From positions 3,100,001 to 3,164,000 of the forward strand of contig NZ_CP020919.1 in assembly GCF_003076475.1 (NCBI RefSeq): 64,000 bases of DNA. Reading direction: 5' to 3'. Below, piece after piece: positions 36,105-44,971 of this stretch. The position numbers and the translations under genes are program-made. The notes under the pieces were generated by a model. That model saw only the letters and a list, made by a program, of their open reading frames with translations, was not told the origin of the DNA and ran no database searches. The DNA is from Flavobacterium kingsejongi (GTDB lineage: Bacteria; Bacteroidota; Bacteroidia; Flavobacteriales; Flavobacteriaceae). Numbering within the stretch: position 1 is the first letter of the stretch; each line of letters begins with the position of its first letter.

Positions 36105-36363
36105 TTGCTATAGGTGTGAGTAGCGTTTCTATAGGCATGTAGTATATTGCTATAGGTGTGTGCACTGCTTCTATAGGCGTATAGTATATTGCTATAGGTG
36201 TGGGTCCAATTTCTATAGGCGCGTATTATATTTCTATAGGTGTGGGTACAATTTCTATAGGCGCGTATTATATTGCTATAGGTGTGGGTACAATTTCTAT
36301 TGGCGTGTATTATATTGCTATAGGTGTGGGTACAGTTTCTATAGGCGTGTGTAATGTTTCGTA
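36105..36363. repeat. 21-bp tandem repeat array (CTATAGG), 12 units alternating in two types
   Basis: CTATAGG recurs at 36108 and every 21 bp to 36339 (one unit, 36297, reads CTATTGG); a decayed unit is at 36360. Two spacer types alternate, roughly TGTGGGTACAATTT and CGCGTATTATATTG, giving a 42-bp higher-order repeat. Because 21 is a multiple of 3 one frame is open (36160-36354), but the product (repeated CYRCG/FYRRV) does not look like a protein. Nothing else is seen in 36049-36441. Confidence 0.92.
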
Positions 36364-36441
36364 TACCTAAAAGGTCATTCTGACACTACATATAACAAAG
36401 CGCAGCATTACTACGCCCTGTTTAAAGTCATCTGTATTTTT

Positions 36442-36888
36442 TTATAGTGTTGCTATATAAATGGTCATTTCTGATGGTTTCCCTTCGGGATAAATTTCAA
36501 AATCGGTAGTGTAGGCACGGGGTAGGTCTGATTTCCAGATCTTAGTCCATTCGTCATATACAATTCCCTGTTGCAGTTCCCCTTTTACCGGAAATAGGGA
36601 ATAAGTTCCTTCCGGTATGGTTTTTCCCGTCATTCCCTCCGGGATCTCATCCAAACTACTGACCCTGCAGCCCAAAAGGGTTGTATAGGGACGTGTGTAG
36701 TCTTTTTCATATTCGGTATACAGGCAATAAATAGAATGGTCAATCGCATTTGGAATTTTATGCAGCAGTCCGTTGGTCATAAACTGATTCCATAATGCTG
36801 GAATCGCTATTGCAGATTCCCCGTTTTCATTGGTGGTATGTATGGCAATGCCGATAATATGGAATTCAGGGTGGGTTTCAGGATTCAT
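36442..36888 (-). CDS. GyrI-like/AraC effector-binding-domain protein
   Basis: A 148-residue protein made of one GyrI-like small-molecule-binding domain: IIGIAIHTTNENG, AIPALWNQFM, IYCLYTEYEKDYTRPYTTLLGCRV, the conserved GTYSLFPVKGE and the end DFEIYPEGKPSEMTIYIA. Stand-alone members bind hydrophobic cations or other small ligands or mimic regulator sensors. There is no DNA-binding domain. A -7 element (TATATTTG) lies at 36914-36921. The methyltransferase pseudogene is divergently placed. Confidence 0.85.
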   Translation of the reverse strand: MNPETHPEFHIIGIAIHTTNENGESAIAIPALWNQFMTNGLLHKIPNAIDHSIYCLYTEYEKDYTRPYTTLLGCRVSSLDEIPEGMTGKTIPEGTYSLFPVKGELQQGIVYDEWTKIWKSDLPRAYTTDFEIYPEGKPSEMTIYIATL

Positions 36889-36913
36889 GTACTATTATTT
36901 TTAGAGTTGATTA

Positions 36914-36921
36914 CAAATATA
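36914..36921 (-). promoter_or_regulatory. Bacteroidota -7 element (TATATTTG) for the GyrI-like gene
   Basis: CAAATATA on the plus strand, 25 bp before the start at 36888. A CAA (TTG) is 14 bp further, slightly too close for a standard -33. Confidence 0.45.
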
Positions 36922-36951
36922 AAAGAGGGCAATGACAACAGTATGTCAGGG

Positions 36952-37032
36952 GATAATTTTAGTTGTCACGATAATTTTAGTTTTGCCTCGCAAAATCAAT
37001 ATGAATTACGGGAGCTTTGCGTAATTTTAGGG
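36952..37032. repeat. Direct repeats of GATAATTTTAGTT in the divergent intergenic region
   Basis: GATAATTTTAGTT occurs at 36952 and 36970 (18-bp step), with a weaker GTAATTTTAGGG at 37021. A TAGTTTTG (-7-like) sequence at 36978-36985 overlaps the second copy. The set lies between the GyrI-like gene and the methyltransferase pseudogene and may be a regulator site. Confidence 0.5.
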
Positions 37033-37085
37033 ACTGATAAAAACAATTTTAAGCATTTAATAGTAACTATAAAACAGCTGAAATA

Positions 37086-37709
37086 ATGGAGGATCTCTGG
37101 CTTGACCGATGGAATGAGCGCTATAGCAAAGAGGAATTTGCGTATGGCGAACAACCGAATACTTACCTGAAACAACAATTGGAGCAATTAGAAGTAGGAA
37201 CCATGCTCTTGCCCGCAGAAGGGGAAGGGCGTAATGCCGTATTTGCCGCTTCGCTGGGATGGAAGGTTTCGGCATTTGATATCAGCGTTGAAGGAAAAAA
37301 TAAAGCATTGCAACTTGCCGCATCTAAGAATGTTACGATGGATTATCAGGTTGGCCCATTAGACACCATGAATTACCAGGATGGGCAATTCGATGCTATT
37401 GCACTTATCTATGCACATTTTCCGGCCAACATAAAATAAGCATACCATAAGAGGCTTGACCATTATTTACGTTCGGGCGGAGTGATTATTTTTGAAGCAT
37501 TTAGTAAAAAGCACATTGAGTACCTCGCTAAGGATGAAAAGGTAGGCGGGCCAAAAGAAGTATCGATGTTATTCTCCATTGCAGAAATAAAATCAGATTT
37601 TGAAAATTATGATATTATGGAATTGGAAGAAAAAGAAATTGAGCTGAACGAGGGGCAATTTCATAATGGAGTAGGCTCAGTAATACGATTTGTCGGGCGA
37701 AAAAAATAA
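37086..37709 (+). pseudogene. Class I SAM-dependent methyltransferase, broken by an in-frame stop
   Basis: A 207-codon frame of the TehB-like small methyltransferase type. The SAM motif is [19 protein letters not shown] with AFDIS after it, and [11 protein letters not shown] follows later. A TAA at 37437-37439 stops it after 117 residues (after HFPANIK), and the same frame continues with [14 protein letters not shown] to the normal end at 37709. One base change (for example TCA to TAA) explains it. The SAM-binding half alone is unlikely to work. Confidence 0.85.
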
Positions 37710-37793
37710 ACGGGTTTTGCTTACAATTCATATTAAAAGAGGCGAAAGTTTGTTATAATCGTAAATAGTACTATTTGCTAAAAATACCCTGAA

Positions 37794-38525
37794 ATGAAAG
37801 AAACCCCAATGCAGCGTTATATACTGCTTTCCAAAGATTTTAGAGATTCGAAACAGTCCAAAGAAAGTATTGTGCACTTGTATGCCTTTTTGGATCGTCT
37901 CTGTTTGCTACACGATAAAGAATCTCTTTTAATTTCTTCTTATGTGTACTCGTTATTAGGCTATCACAAAAAAGCATATACTATTTTCCTGCCTCTTGCC
38001 GACAGGAACAACCGCAAAGACGTTAATAAACTCTTTGCAATGGAACAGCTTGCCCAATCCCATCAGGATAATTTTATACTGAAAAGAAAAAGGGAAAAGC
38101 CTGATAAAAGTTTGTACCAACTGTCAGTAAATGACTTCCAGAATGAAGGTATCGACGCTGAATGGCGCAGCTATAAGATCAATAAGCCGGTTGTCGTTTT
38201 TGATATGGTATTTGAAAAGGAACCTATAACTGTTTTTATTCATAATAAATTGAATTTTAGTGATCTATATGAACTACTTATAGCATACATTCAATGGATG
38301 GGCAATTGCAAATCAATATTAGAAACGGGATATCAGGTCCTTATGGAAGAAGAAGTTGATAAAGAATGGTATGAAGAGTTGGAGATTTTCAGTGTTGTCA
38401 TTACTGTAAATGAGCTGGGTCGTATATCAGCTGTTATTACAGCTGGTGATTCGATTATGCCGGATCATATATTAGAAATTAGTTTCGATGACAAAAAAAT
38501 AGCCGCTTTAAATTACGATGGCTAA
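37794..38525 (+). CDS. Protein of unknown function, 243 residues
   Basis: No family is recognised. The N-terminal half looks helical and repeat-like (LYAFLDRLCLLHDKESLLISSYVYSLLGYHKKAYTIFLPLAD recalls paired helices). The C-terminal half is beta-rich and acidic, ending ILEISFDDKKIAALNYDG. No signal peptide or membrane segment is present, so it is probably cytosolic. It sits alone between the methyltransferase pseudogene and uvrA2. No function is assigned. Confidence 0.65.
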   Translation: MKETPMQRYILLSKDFRDSKQSKESIVHLYAFLDRLCLLHDKESLLISSYVYSLLGYHKKAYTIFLPLADRNNRKDVNKLFAMEQLAQSHQDNFILKRKREKPDKSLYQLSVNDFQNEGIDAEWRSYKINKPVVVFDMVFEKEPITVFIHNKLNFSDLYELLIAYIQWMGNCKSILETGYQVLMEEEVDKEWYEELEIFSVVITVNELGRISAVITAGDSIMPDHILEISFDDKKIAALNYDG

Positions 38526-38561
38526 CTTAGGGGAATCGGAGGCTTACATCCAATAAATTGG

Positions 38562-38569
38562 TATTTTTG
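38562..38569 (+). promoter_or_regulatory. Bacteroidota -7 element (TATTTTTG) before uvrA2
   Basis: An exact TAnnTTTG match 30 bp before the ATG at 38600. Confidence 0.5.
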
Positions 38570-38599
38570 TAATGCATCAGGCGTAATTATTGTGTGGCA

Positions 38600-41137
38600 A
38601 TGGAAAAAATGAATCAGGAAGAAAGGAATAAAAAATATAGTGGTTTTGTAACCGTAACAGGTGCAAGAGAACATAATCTTAAAAATGTGGATGTCGTAAT
38701 CCCGCGGGATGCACTGGTGGTATTCACGGGTATTTCGGGATCTGGAAAATCATCATTGGCGTTCGGAACATTATATGCCGAAGCCCAAAGACGGTATTTG
38801 GAATCGGTATCACCGTATGCCCGAAGGCTCTTTAACCAAATGGCCATTCCCGAGGTAGATGCTATTGAAGGATTACCCCCGGCAGTAGCGCTACAGCAGC
38901 AAAGGGGTGCTGCAAGTACCCGTTCTTCGGTGGGTAGTGTAACTACATTATCCAATTTGTTGCGGATGCTCTATTCCCGCGCTGGTGATTATCCTGAAGG
39001 ACAATCGATACTGTATGCGGAATCTTTTTCACCGAATACTCCTGAAGGGGCATGTCCGGAATGCCATGGTTTGGGGCGGGTTTTTGAAGTCACTGAAAAA
39101 TCAATGGTACCGGACGATTCTCTAACGATACGGGAACGTGCTGTCGCTGCCTGGCCAATGGCCTGGGCAGGCCAAAACCAACGCGATATACTAACGACGC
39201 TGGGGTATGATGTGGATGTACCGTGGCGGGATCTTCCCAGAGAAACACGGGACTGGATTCTTTTTACAGAGGAACAGCCTGTTGTGGCCGTATATGCCGG
39301 ACAGCCGCGGGAGCAGGTACTGAAAGCGATAAAAAATAAGACACAACCGGATTATATGGGGACTTTTACGGGAGTAAAACGCTATGTTATGCACACGTTT
39401 GCCAATACCCAAAGCCCATTGATGAAAAAGAGGGTATCACAGTATATGCTGAGTGCCGATTGCCCGGTTTGTAAGGGCAAAAGACTCAAAAAGGAATCCC
39501 TGTCCGTGACCTTTGCAGGGCTGGATATTACCGAAATGACCCGGGTACCTTTGGAGCGCCTGGCTGAAATATTCGAGCCTTTTACAAAGACAAAAACGAC
39601 TGCAACTACAGCATTTGAAAAGGAGAATCCTGAAAAAGTGCTGGTTGCCCTGCGTATTGCAGAAGATCTTATCGCCCGGTTGCATGTGTTACTGGATCTT
39701 GGCCTGGGCTACCTGACGCTCAACCGAAGCGCTCCAACATTATCTCCGGGTGAGTTACAGCGGTTGCGTCTTGCAACACAAATACGATCCAATTTATTTG
39801 GGGTGGTGTATGTGTTGGATGAGCCTTCAGCAGGGTTGCATCCAGCCGATACGGCAGCACTGCTTCGGGCGCTTGACCGTCTTAAAGCTTCCGGAAATTC
39901 ACTGTTTGTAGTGGAACACGAGATCGAAGTGATCCGGCATGCCGACTGGATTGTCGATGTAGGTCCTGCGGCGGGAGAATTAGGTGGGCATGTGCTGTAT
40001 AGTGGACCTCCAGAAGGCTTGCATAACATTAAGGATTCGGTGACCCGGCATTATCTTGAAAAGCATAAGCCTGTATTAAAAGTACCTGCTGTTCCTAAAG
40101 GCTGGCTTCAGTTGGAAGATGTATCCCGTAATAATCTCAATACCATTTCGGTAAAATTCCCACTGGGTGTATTTACAAGTGTAACAGGAATATCGGGTTC
40201 GGGCAAAAGCAGCCTGGTGAGCCAGGTATTAGTTGATTTGGTTGCCAGCCAGTTGGGCCAGCCTGAAACCGCCGCTAATGAGGAAGAAAACCAACTGCTG
40301 GATGAGCCTGTTGTAAAAACAGTGGGAGGCAGTATTACAGCTGGGATGGAATTTATAAAACGGCTGGTTGTGGTGGACCAGAAACCCATCGGGCGTACCC
40401 CAAGATCCAACCTCGCTACCTACACCGGATTATTTGACCATATCCGTAAGTTATTTGCCACGACAAAAATGGCCAAATCACGTAAATATGATGCGGGACG
40501 TTTTTCATTCAATGTGGCCAAAGGACGTTGTTCGCATTGCCAGGGTGAAGGATTTGTGATGGTGGAGTTATTATTCCTGCCCAGTGTTTATGCACCTTGT
40601 CCTACCTGTAACGGAAGCCGTTATAATGAAGCAACACTGGAAGTGCGCTACCAGGATAAAAATATAGCCGAGGTATTGAAGATGACAGTCGATGAGGCCT
40701 GGGAATTTTTTAAAGAAGAGAAGCAAATTCACCATGGACTTACCGTAATCCGGAAGGTAGGGCTTGGTTATTTGCGTTTGGGACAGCCTGCAACCGAATT
40801 ATCAGGAGGTGAGGCACAACGGATTAAACTGGCGACAGAACTGCAACGCGTACAACATGGAAATACATTATATGTCCTTGATGAGCCTACGACCGGCCTA
40901 CATCCTTCCGATGTTGAAAAGCTAATGATCCAACTCAACGGATTGGTACAATCCGGAAATACCGTTATCGTGGTGGAACATGATATGGATGTAATTGCCG
41001 CGAGTGACTGGGTAATTGATATTGGTCCCGGAGCAGGAGATAAAGGAGGAAAACTTGTAGTAGAAGGTGTACCGGCTACAGTGGCTAAAAGCACCAAAAG
41101 TAGTACCGCACACTATTTAAAAAAGTATTTGAGATAA
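38600..41137 (+). CDS. uvrA2: UvrA2-type excinuclease ABC subunit A paralogue
   Basis: An 845-residue double-ATPase DNA-damage binding protein. Two Walker A motifs ([26 protein letters not shown]) and two ABC signatures ([12 protein letters not shown], degenerate at the third residue; [12 protein letters not shown]) are seen, plus zinc modules [16 protein letters not shown] and CSHCQGEGF with CPTCNGSRY. After the first Walker A the sequence runs straight from [10 protein letters not shown] to [14 protein letters not shown], so the UvrB-binding insert of true UvrA is absent. That is typical of UvrA2, linked to tolerance of DNA-binding drugs. A GTG two codons upstream is possible. Confidence 0.92.
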   Translation: MEKMNQEERNKKYSGFVTVTGAREHNLKNVDVVIPRDALVVFTGISGSGKSSLAFGTLYAEAQRRYLESVSPYARRLFNQMAIPEVDAIEGLPPAVALQQQRGAASTRSSVGSVTTLSNLLRMLYSRAGDYPEGQSILYAESFSPNTPEGACPECHGLGRVFEVTEKSMVPDDSLTIRERAVAAWPMAWAGQNQRDILTTLGYDVDVPWRDLPRETRDWILFTEEQPVVAVYAGQPREQVLKAIKNKTQPDYMGTFTGVKRYVMHTFANTQSPLMKKRVSQYMLSADCPVCKGKRLKKESLSVTFAGLDITEMTRVPLERLAEIFEPFTKTKTTATTAFEKENPEKVLVALRIAEDLIARLHVLLDLGLGYLTLNRSAPTLSPGELQRLRLATQIRSNLFGVVYVLDEPSAGLHPADTAALLRALDRLKASGNSLFVVEHEIEVIRHADWIVDVGPAAGELGGHVLYSGPPEGLHNIKDSVTRHYLEKHKPVLKVPAVPKGWLQLEDVSRNNLNTISVKFPLGVFTSVTGISGSGKSSLVSQVLVDLVASQLGQPETAANEEENQLLDEPVVKTVGGSITAGMEFIKRLVVVDQKPIGRTPRSNLATYTGLFDHIRKLFATTKMAKSRKYDAGRFSFNVAKGRCSHCQGEGFVMVELLFLPSVYAPCPTCNGSRYNEATLEVRYQDKNIAEVLKMTVDEAWEFFKEEKQIHHGLTVIRKVGLGYLRLGQPATELSGGEAQRIKLATELQRVQHGNTLYVLDEPTTGLHPSDVEKLMIQLNGLVQSGNTVIVVEHDMDVIAASDWVIDIGPGAGDKGGKLVVEGVPATVAKSTKSSTAHYLKKYLR

Positions 41138-41165
41138 TACCGTCTCTATTGCTACTGATTATAAT

Positions 41166-41212
41166 AATAGCCAGCCGAAACTGTAGTTTCATTTGGGCTG
41201 GCTATTGCTTTT
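41166..41212. terminator. Hairpin terminator between uvrA2 and the convergent NTF2-like gene
   Basis: AATAGCCAGCC (41166-41176) pairs perfectly with GGCTGGCTATT (41196-41206) and a T-rich tail follows. Confidence 0.75.
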
Positions 41213-41270
41213 GTTAGGATTTAAAAATAAGGGGTAGCTACCCAATTATTTTTAGAATCCTGATTGGGGA

Positions 41271-41720
41271 TTACTCCTCAAAATTATCATAATAGGTAAA
41301 GTCTTTGGTGATTATACCGTTTTCAATAGTGAAAATAGTACAGATGGGCAATTCAAATTTGGATTGATCCGGAGCTGTACCTGTGGAAAGAAACTCTACA
41401 ATGATATGGTTTTTCCCGGAAGGGTACACAGTGAGCACTTTATCATTTACATCCGGAAACATGGTGCTGAGTTCCGCATATTTTTTGATAATTTGAGCGC
41501 GCGTTTGTTTGACAATTCCACTGCCTAAGGAAGGATCTTTAAATTCAGCGGTCTCCGCGTACATTGCGGCCATTTTCTCCCATTCATGTTTGTTGAAATG
41601 GCTAAAGTATTGCTCGATCAGCTTTTCGTTGTCAGAAGTCGTTTCGGAGTGGGAGTCAGTATTCATACAGGAAGTAAAGGTTAGTGTTACAATAAGGATC
41701 GGGAGTAGTTTTTTAATCAT
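41271..41720 (-). CDS. Lipoprotein with a SnoaL/NTF2-like domain
   Basis: A 149-residue protein. A lipoprotein signal ends in FTSC (lipobox), followed by a Ser/Thr-rich linker. The domain shows LIEQYFSHFNKHEWEKMAAMYAETAEFKDPS, then FPDVNDKVLTVYPSGKN, and ends FTIENGIITKDFTYYDN, which is the SnoaL-like polyketide-cyclase/NTF2 fold. Known members bind small ligands or act on ketosteroid-like compounds; this one is unassigned. It lies 36 bp downstream of the DUF1444 gene on the same strand. Confidence 0.8.
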   Translation of the reverse strand: MIKKLLPILIVTLTFTSCMNTDSHSETTSDNEKLIEQYFSHFNKHEWEKMAAMYAETAEFKDPSLGSGIVKQTRAQIIKKYAELSTMFPDVNDKVLTVYPSGKNHIIVEFLSTGTAPDQSKFELPICTIFTIENGIITKDFTYYDNFEE

Positions 41721-41756
41721 GGTGTAGTAGTTATAAAGGTTGTGCCGTTAAGCTGG

Positions 41757-42554
41757 CTATTGAAATACTTCAAATATACCATTTTTCCATTCGAATAGCT
41801 TATCCGAAACTAAATAACTGTCAGTCAGGTTAATCTCAGCAACGATGTCATACATTTTGTGCAGATTTTCTGAATCCTTATCTCCCGTTATCAGTAGATG
41901 ACCCCGGGAAGGAATTCCTATTATAAAATTGCCCTGTACCGGAAAATAATCATGGTTCCAGATATCGAGCAGGATAAGGCTGGATTCATAATTGCCATCA
42001 GTCGCAATTCCATAGTAGCCGTTTTCGCCATGCCTTTCAATTACCAAAACATCTTTTAGGTTCTCCAGTGCTTTAGTTTTTACATATTCCGGACACAAAC
42101 GCAGCATTTGTAGGTGTTTTTGAGTCAGATAGGTAATCGTATCTTCTTTGTCTTCTACATAAAAGATATAAAGTTCACTATTATACTTTTGGTAGACATG
42201 GGTGATTTCATGTCCGGGATGCAGGCTTTCCAAATGATCCAAAAAACGCTTGTCTTTGAGTACTGGTAAGATCCGGTCTATCGATATGGCCGTTTTAGAA
42301 TCATAGAATTCCCGGATGCCATTAATGTATTTTTCGATGATGCTGCTAATGGCCGTTGGATTTTTTAAATAGTCCGTATAACAGGCGCTAAGGATATGAT
42401 TGTATTTTTTGGATTGCCGGAATTGTGTATGGATTGTCAGATCGTGGATGGATACAATTTCCAATCCCAGTACCTTTTTTTGTAATGCTGTGGCAAATTT
42501 TTTGGAAAATTCAGCTTCTGAAAGTGTTGTATTTTTGAAGATTTTGAAAAACAT
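41757..42554 (-). CDS. DUF1444 (YtpQ-like) protein
   Basis: A 265-residue cytosolic protein starting at MFFKIFKN; a longer start at 42596 overlaps the region of -7 elements and is rejected. DUF1444 features are the LPVLKDKRFLDHL segment, YNSELYIFYVEDKEDTI-like middle and the FIIGIPSRGHLLITGDKD C-terminal part. The family is widespread and its function is unknown. Two exact -7 elements lie upstream at 42623-42630 and 42637-42644. Confidence 0.8.
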   Translation of the reverse strand: MFFKIFKNTTLSEAEFSKKFATALQKKVLGLEIVSIHDLTIHTQFRQSKKYNHILSACYTDYLKNPTAISSIIEKYINGIREFYDSKTAISIDRILPVLKDKRFLDHLESLHPGHEITHVYQKYNSELYIFYVEDKEDTITYLTQKHLQMLRLCPEYVKTKALENLKDVLVIERHGENGYYGIATDGNYESSLILLDIWNHDYFPVQGNFIIGIPSRGHLLITGDKDSENLHKMYDIVAEINLTDSYLVSDKLFEWKNGIFEVFQ

Positions 42555-42622
42555 AATTTTAAAATTTGGGGTTCTTAAAATAGTGTGCCGATTCAAAGTG
42601 GCAGCTGTAGGGCTACCGTATA

Positions 42623-42644
42623 CAAATATAGTATTACAAATATA
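42623..42644 (-). promoter_or_regulatory. Two Bacteroidota -7 elements (TATATTTG) for the DUF1444 gene
   Basis: CAAATATA occurs twice, 14 bp apart, about 70-90 bp before the start at 42554. No spaced -33 element is seen for either. Confidence 0.4.
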
Positions 42645-42729
42645 AATAATAATCCGCTAAATAACAGTTGTTTACGGGTTAAAAAAAGGTTTGTCTTTGA
42701 TTTCAGCACTAATGATAGCGGTTGACGAT

Positions 42730-43650
42730 TTAGGAAGCAAGGGAAATCCGGTAAGCAGTAGGCGATAGCAGCTGGTTTTTCCTGAAAAAATTATTGAAAT
42801 GGGCTTGTTCCTCAAAGCCAAGGCAATAGCTGATTTCAGCGATTGTCCAGTCCGTATATTTCAATAAATCCCGGGCTTCGGAAATTATTTTCTGGGTAAT
42901 ATGGTACGTAGTTGTTTTCCCTGTGGTTTCCTTAATAGCCCGGTTGAGATGATTTACATGTACTGATAACTGCGTGGAGAAATCTTTTGCAGAGCGCATT
43001 GCAAACTGCTGTGCATGGGATTCGATCGGGAACTGACGGTCTAAAAGTTCTTTAAATACTGCAGTAATGCGGCTATTGGCATCGGCATTCGGGTAAAGTG
43101 TTTCTGTAGGTTCCATCTTGAGGGCAAAGTGAAAAAACTCGGTCACATAATTCTGGATCAGGTCAAATTTATAGCGATAATCCGAATTCATCTCCGCCAG
43201 TATTTTTTCAAACAATGCAACAATCTGCTGGTGCTGCCCGGAATCGAGGCTATACAAAGGCTTATTGATTGTTTTAAACATCGGGAGCTCCCGGATGTTG
43301 CTTCGCATATAATCGGTAAAAAAAGATTCTCTAAAAATGCAAAAATAACCGGTACTGTTATCGTCTCCACAGGCCTCCCAACGGCAGGGAATCTGCGGAT
43401 GGAAAAACATCAGGTTATTTCCCGAAGTTTTGATACTCTTATTTCCAAAATGGAATATATGTTCACCGCGGATCAGGCTTATTTTGTAAAAATCCCGCCG
43501 TGCATAGCGAACCGGGGGTGGGACTATGGCATTGTCTATAATGTCTTCCCGCCGAAAAACATTAAAATGGGTAAAGTCCTGCCCACAGTTTGCCGGCAGC
43601 ACCTGGTTTTTATGTTTGTAAAAATCTTCTAAAGATTCGGATGGGATCAT
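42730..43650 (-). CDS. AraC-family transcriptional regulator
   Basis: A 306-residue regulator with a cupin-like N-terminal domain (YARRDFYKISLIRGEHIFHFGNKS) and two C-terminal helix-turn-helices (HVNHLNRAIKETTGKTTTYHIT, then WTIAEISYCLGFEEQAHFNNFFRKN). It lies downstream of the SDR oxidoreductase gene on the same strand. The same 34-bp repeat operator lies upstream of this gene (43806-43839) and of the SDR gene (44768-44801), so it likely controls both. Confidence 0.92.
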   Translation of the reverse strand: MIPSESLEDFYKHKNQVLPANCGQDFTHFNVFRREDIIDNAIVPPPVRYARRDFYKISLIRGEHIFHFGNKSIKTSGNNLMFFHPQIPCRWEACGDDNSTGYFCIFRESFFTDYMRSNIRELPMFKTINKPLYSLDSGQHQQIVALFEKILAEMNSDYRYKFDLIQNYVTEFFHFALKMEPTETLYPNADANSRITAVFKELLDRQFPIESHAQQFAMRSAKDFSTQLSVHVNHLNRAIKETTGKTTTYHITQKIISEARDLLKYTDWTIAEISYCLGFEEQAHFNNFFRKNQLLSPTAYRISLAS

Positions 43651-43805
43651 AATATGAATTTTGTGAGTTGCCCCCGTTCCTGAAAATTATAGTGTTTCAT
43701 CTCTTTGTAGCTGCCGGGGCACAGCATCTTTTGATTTGCAATAGGATAGCCCTATTTCGAAACGCACAAAGTTACCGCAGAACCAGCGTACCGGATTTGC
43801 ATATT

Positions 43806-43839
43806 TCAAACTATTTTTTACGAAATTCAAACAATTTTA
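43806..43839. promoter_or_regulatory. Operator-like direct repeat TCAAAC x2, 21 bp apart (site A)
   Basis: TCAAAC at 43806 and TCAAACAATT at 43827 are spaced by 21 bp. The 34-bp site matches 26 positions of site B at 44768-44801. It is about 155 bp upstream of the AraC-type gene. Confidence 0.6.
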
Positions 43840-43872
43840 AATAAAAAGGGATCCTCCGTTGTTCGGTTTTGC

Positions 43873-44709
43873 TCAGGCACCTATTTCATAATCGATGGAA
43901 TGAGTGATGTCTTTCCACTGTTCCAGGATTTGGGATAATCCCCTGATTTTATTCCGGGCTTTGCTGTGGGCATCATTGCCTAAGAATAAATAAAGCGGTG
44001 GATTGGGATGGCTACTGATTTTTAGCAATGCTTCGGTAACCTTATCATAATCGCCCTGACGCATCCTTTCGAAGACAAATTGCTGCTGCTGCCGTTTACG
44101 GGTATTTTTATAATCTGCAATAGCCTTTGCTGCAAAAGGCATAGCGGTCTCATCCTGCATGTCCGTATTAAACTCTCCTGGCGTTACAATACTCACCTTG
44201 ATGCCCAGTGCAGCTACATCCTGTGCCAGCGCTTCAGAGATTCCGTTGACGGCATATTTCGCTGCAGTATAAAGTGGCAATGGTGCACCAGATGAAAATC
44301 CGGATATCGCAGAGATATTGATAATGTGCCCGGAACGCTGTTGGCGCAGGTACGGCAATACATTCTGAATGACACGGATAGTAGCCAATAGGTTGACATT
44401 CAGGCTGTGCATGATTTCCATACTGCTGAGTTCTTCAATACTGCCGCCAATCGCGTATGCCGCATTATTAAGGACTACATCAATAGCACCAAAAGTCGTA
44501 TGGGCACGGTAGAGCGATTCGGAGATAGCATCTTCATCATTCAGGTCTACGCTCAGGGGCAGTAGCTTTCCGGAAGCGGTATCAGAAATATCCTCCATAC
44601 TCCAGTTGACTGCAGCGACATTATGACCTGAATCCAACAGTTTTTTTGCCAGCATACGACCAATCCCCTTGGAAGCATCTGTAATATACCAGGTTTTTAC
44701 TTTGTCCAT
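43873..44709 (-). CDS. Short-chain dehydrogenase/reductase (SDR family)
   Basis: A 278-residue oxidoreductase. The cofactor motif is TDASKGIGRM near residue 10 (first Gly of the usual TGxxxGxG replaced by Asp), NNAAYAIGG is kept, and the catalytic Ser (NISAISG) and YTAAKYA (Tyr, Lys) are present. The segment DVAALGIKVSIVTPGEFNTDM is typical. The substrate is unknown. Upstream are a -7 element at 44729-44736 and operator site B, and the AraC gene is the likely regulator. Confidence 0.9.
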   Translation of the reverse strand: MDKVKTWYITDASKGIGRMLAKKLLDSGHNVAAVNWSMEDISDTASGKLLPLSVDLNDEDAISESLYRAHTTFGAIDVVLNNAAYAIGGSIEELSSMEIMHSLNVNLLATIRVIQNVLPYLRQQRSGHIINISAISGFSSGAPLPLYTAAKYAVNGISEALAQDVAALGIKVSIVTPGEFNTDMQDETAMPFAAKAIADYKNTRKRQQQQFVFERMRQGDYDKVTEALLKISSHPNPPLYLFLGNDAHSKARNKIRGLSQILEQWKDITHSIDYEIGA

Positions 44710-44728
44710 GATTTCTTTTTTTTAGATA

Positions 44729-44736
44729 CAAAGTTA
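44729..44736 (-). promoter_or_regulatory. Bacteroidota -7 element (TAACTTTG) for the SDR gene
   Basis: CAAAGTTA on the plus strand, 19 bp before the ATG; operator site B begins 31 bp further upstream. Confidence 0.55.
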
Positions 44737-44767
44737 CAGGCATTCGCAATCACTGGAAATGTAAGAA

Positions 44768-44801
44768 TCAAACCAATATTTGCAAATATCAAACAATTAT
44801 A
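44768..44801. promoter_or_regulatory. Operator-like direct repeat TCAAAC x2, 21 bp apart (site B)
   Basis: TCAAAC at 44768 and TCAAACAATT at 44789. It overlaps a perfect 14-bp palindrome ATATTTGCAAATAT (44776-44789). The position, just upstream of the SDR promoter, suits an AraC-type activator. Confidence 0.65.
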
Positions 44802-44958
44802 GGCATTTCATAATTTCCGGATTGAGTGATTAAAATTTAGCCTGATCCGAAAAGAAATGCTATCATAAGGAGATGTTGAAAAATAGTGGGCGACTGGAAA
44901 AAGAATAGAAAGTTGCAATTTTAAAGCATGAAATCGGTGGAACTGTTAAGAGAAAGTG

Positions 44959-44966
44959 TAGCTTTG
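44959..44966 (+). promoter_or_regulatory. Bacteroidota -7-like element (TAGCTTTG) at the very start of the regulator gene
   Basis: An exact TAnnTTTG match ending 2-5 bp before the ATGs at 44969/44972. If used, the transcript would begin almost at the start codon (leaderless). Confidence 0.35.
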
Positions 44967-44971
44967 TGATG

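Noticed and set aside
36160..36354. Open frame over the 21-bp array encoding a Cys/Tyr/Arg-rich repeat
   Set aside because: The frame is open only because 21 is a multiple of three; composition is not protein-like and no start signal or family is seen.
36105..36363. CRISPR array
   Set aside because: The repeat is only 7-10 bp with spacers of two alternating types, not unique spacers, and no cas genes are present.
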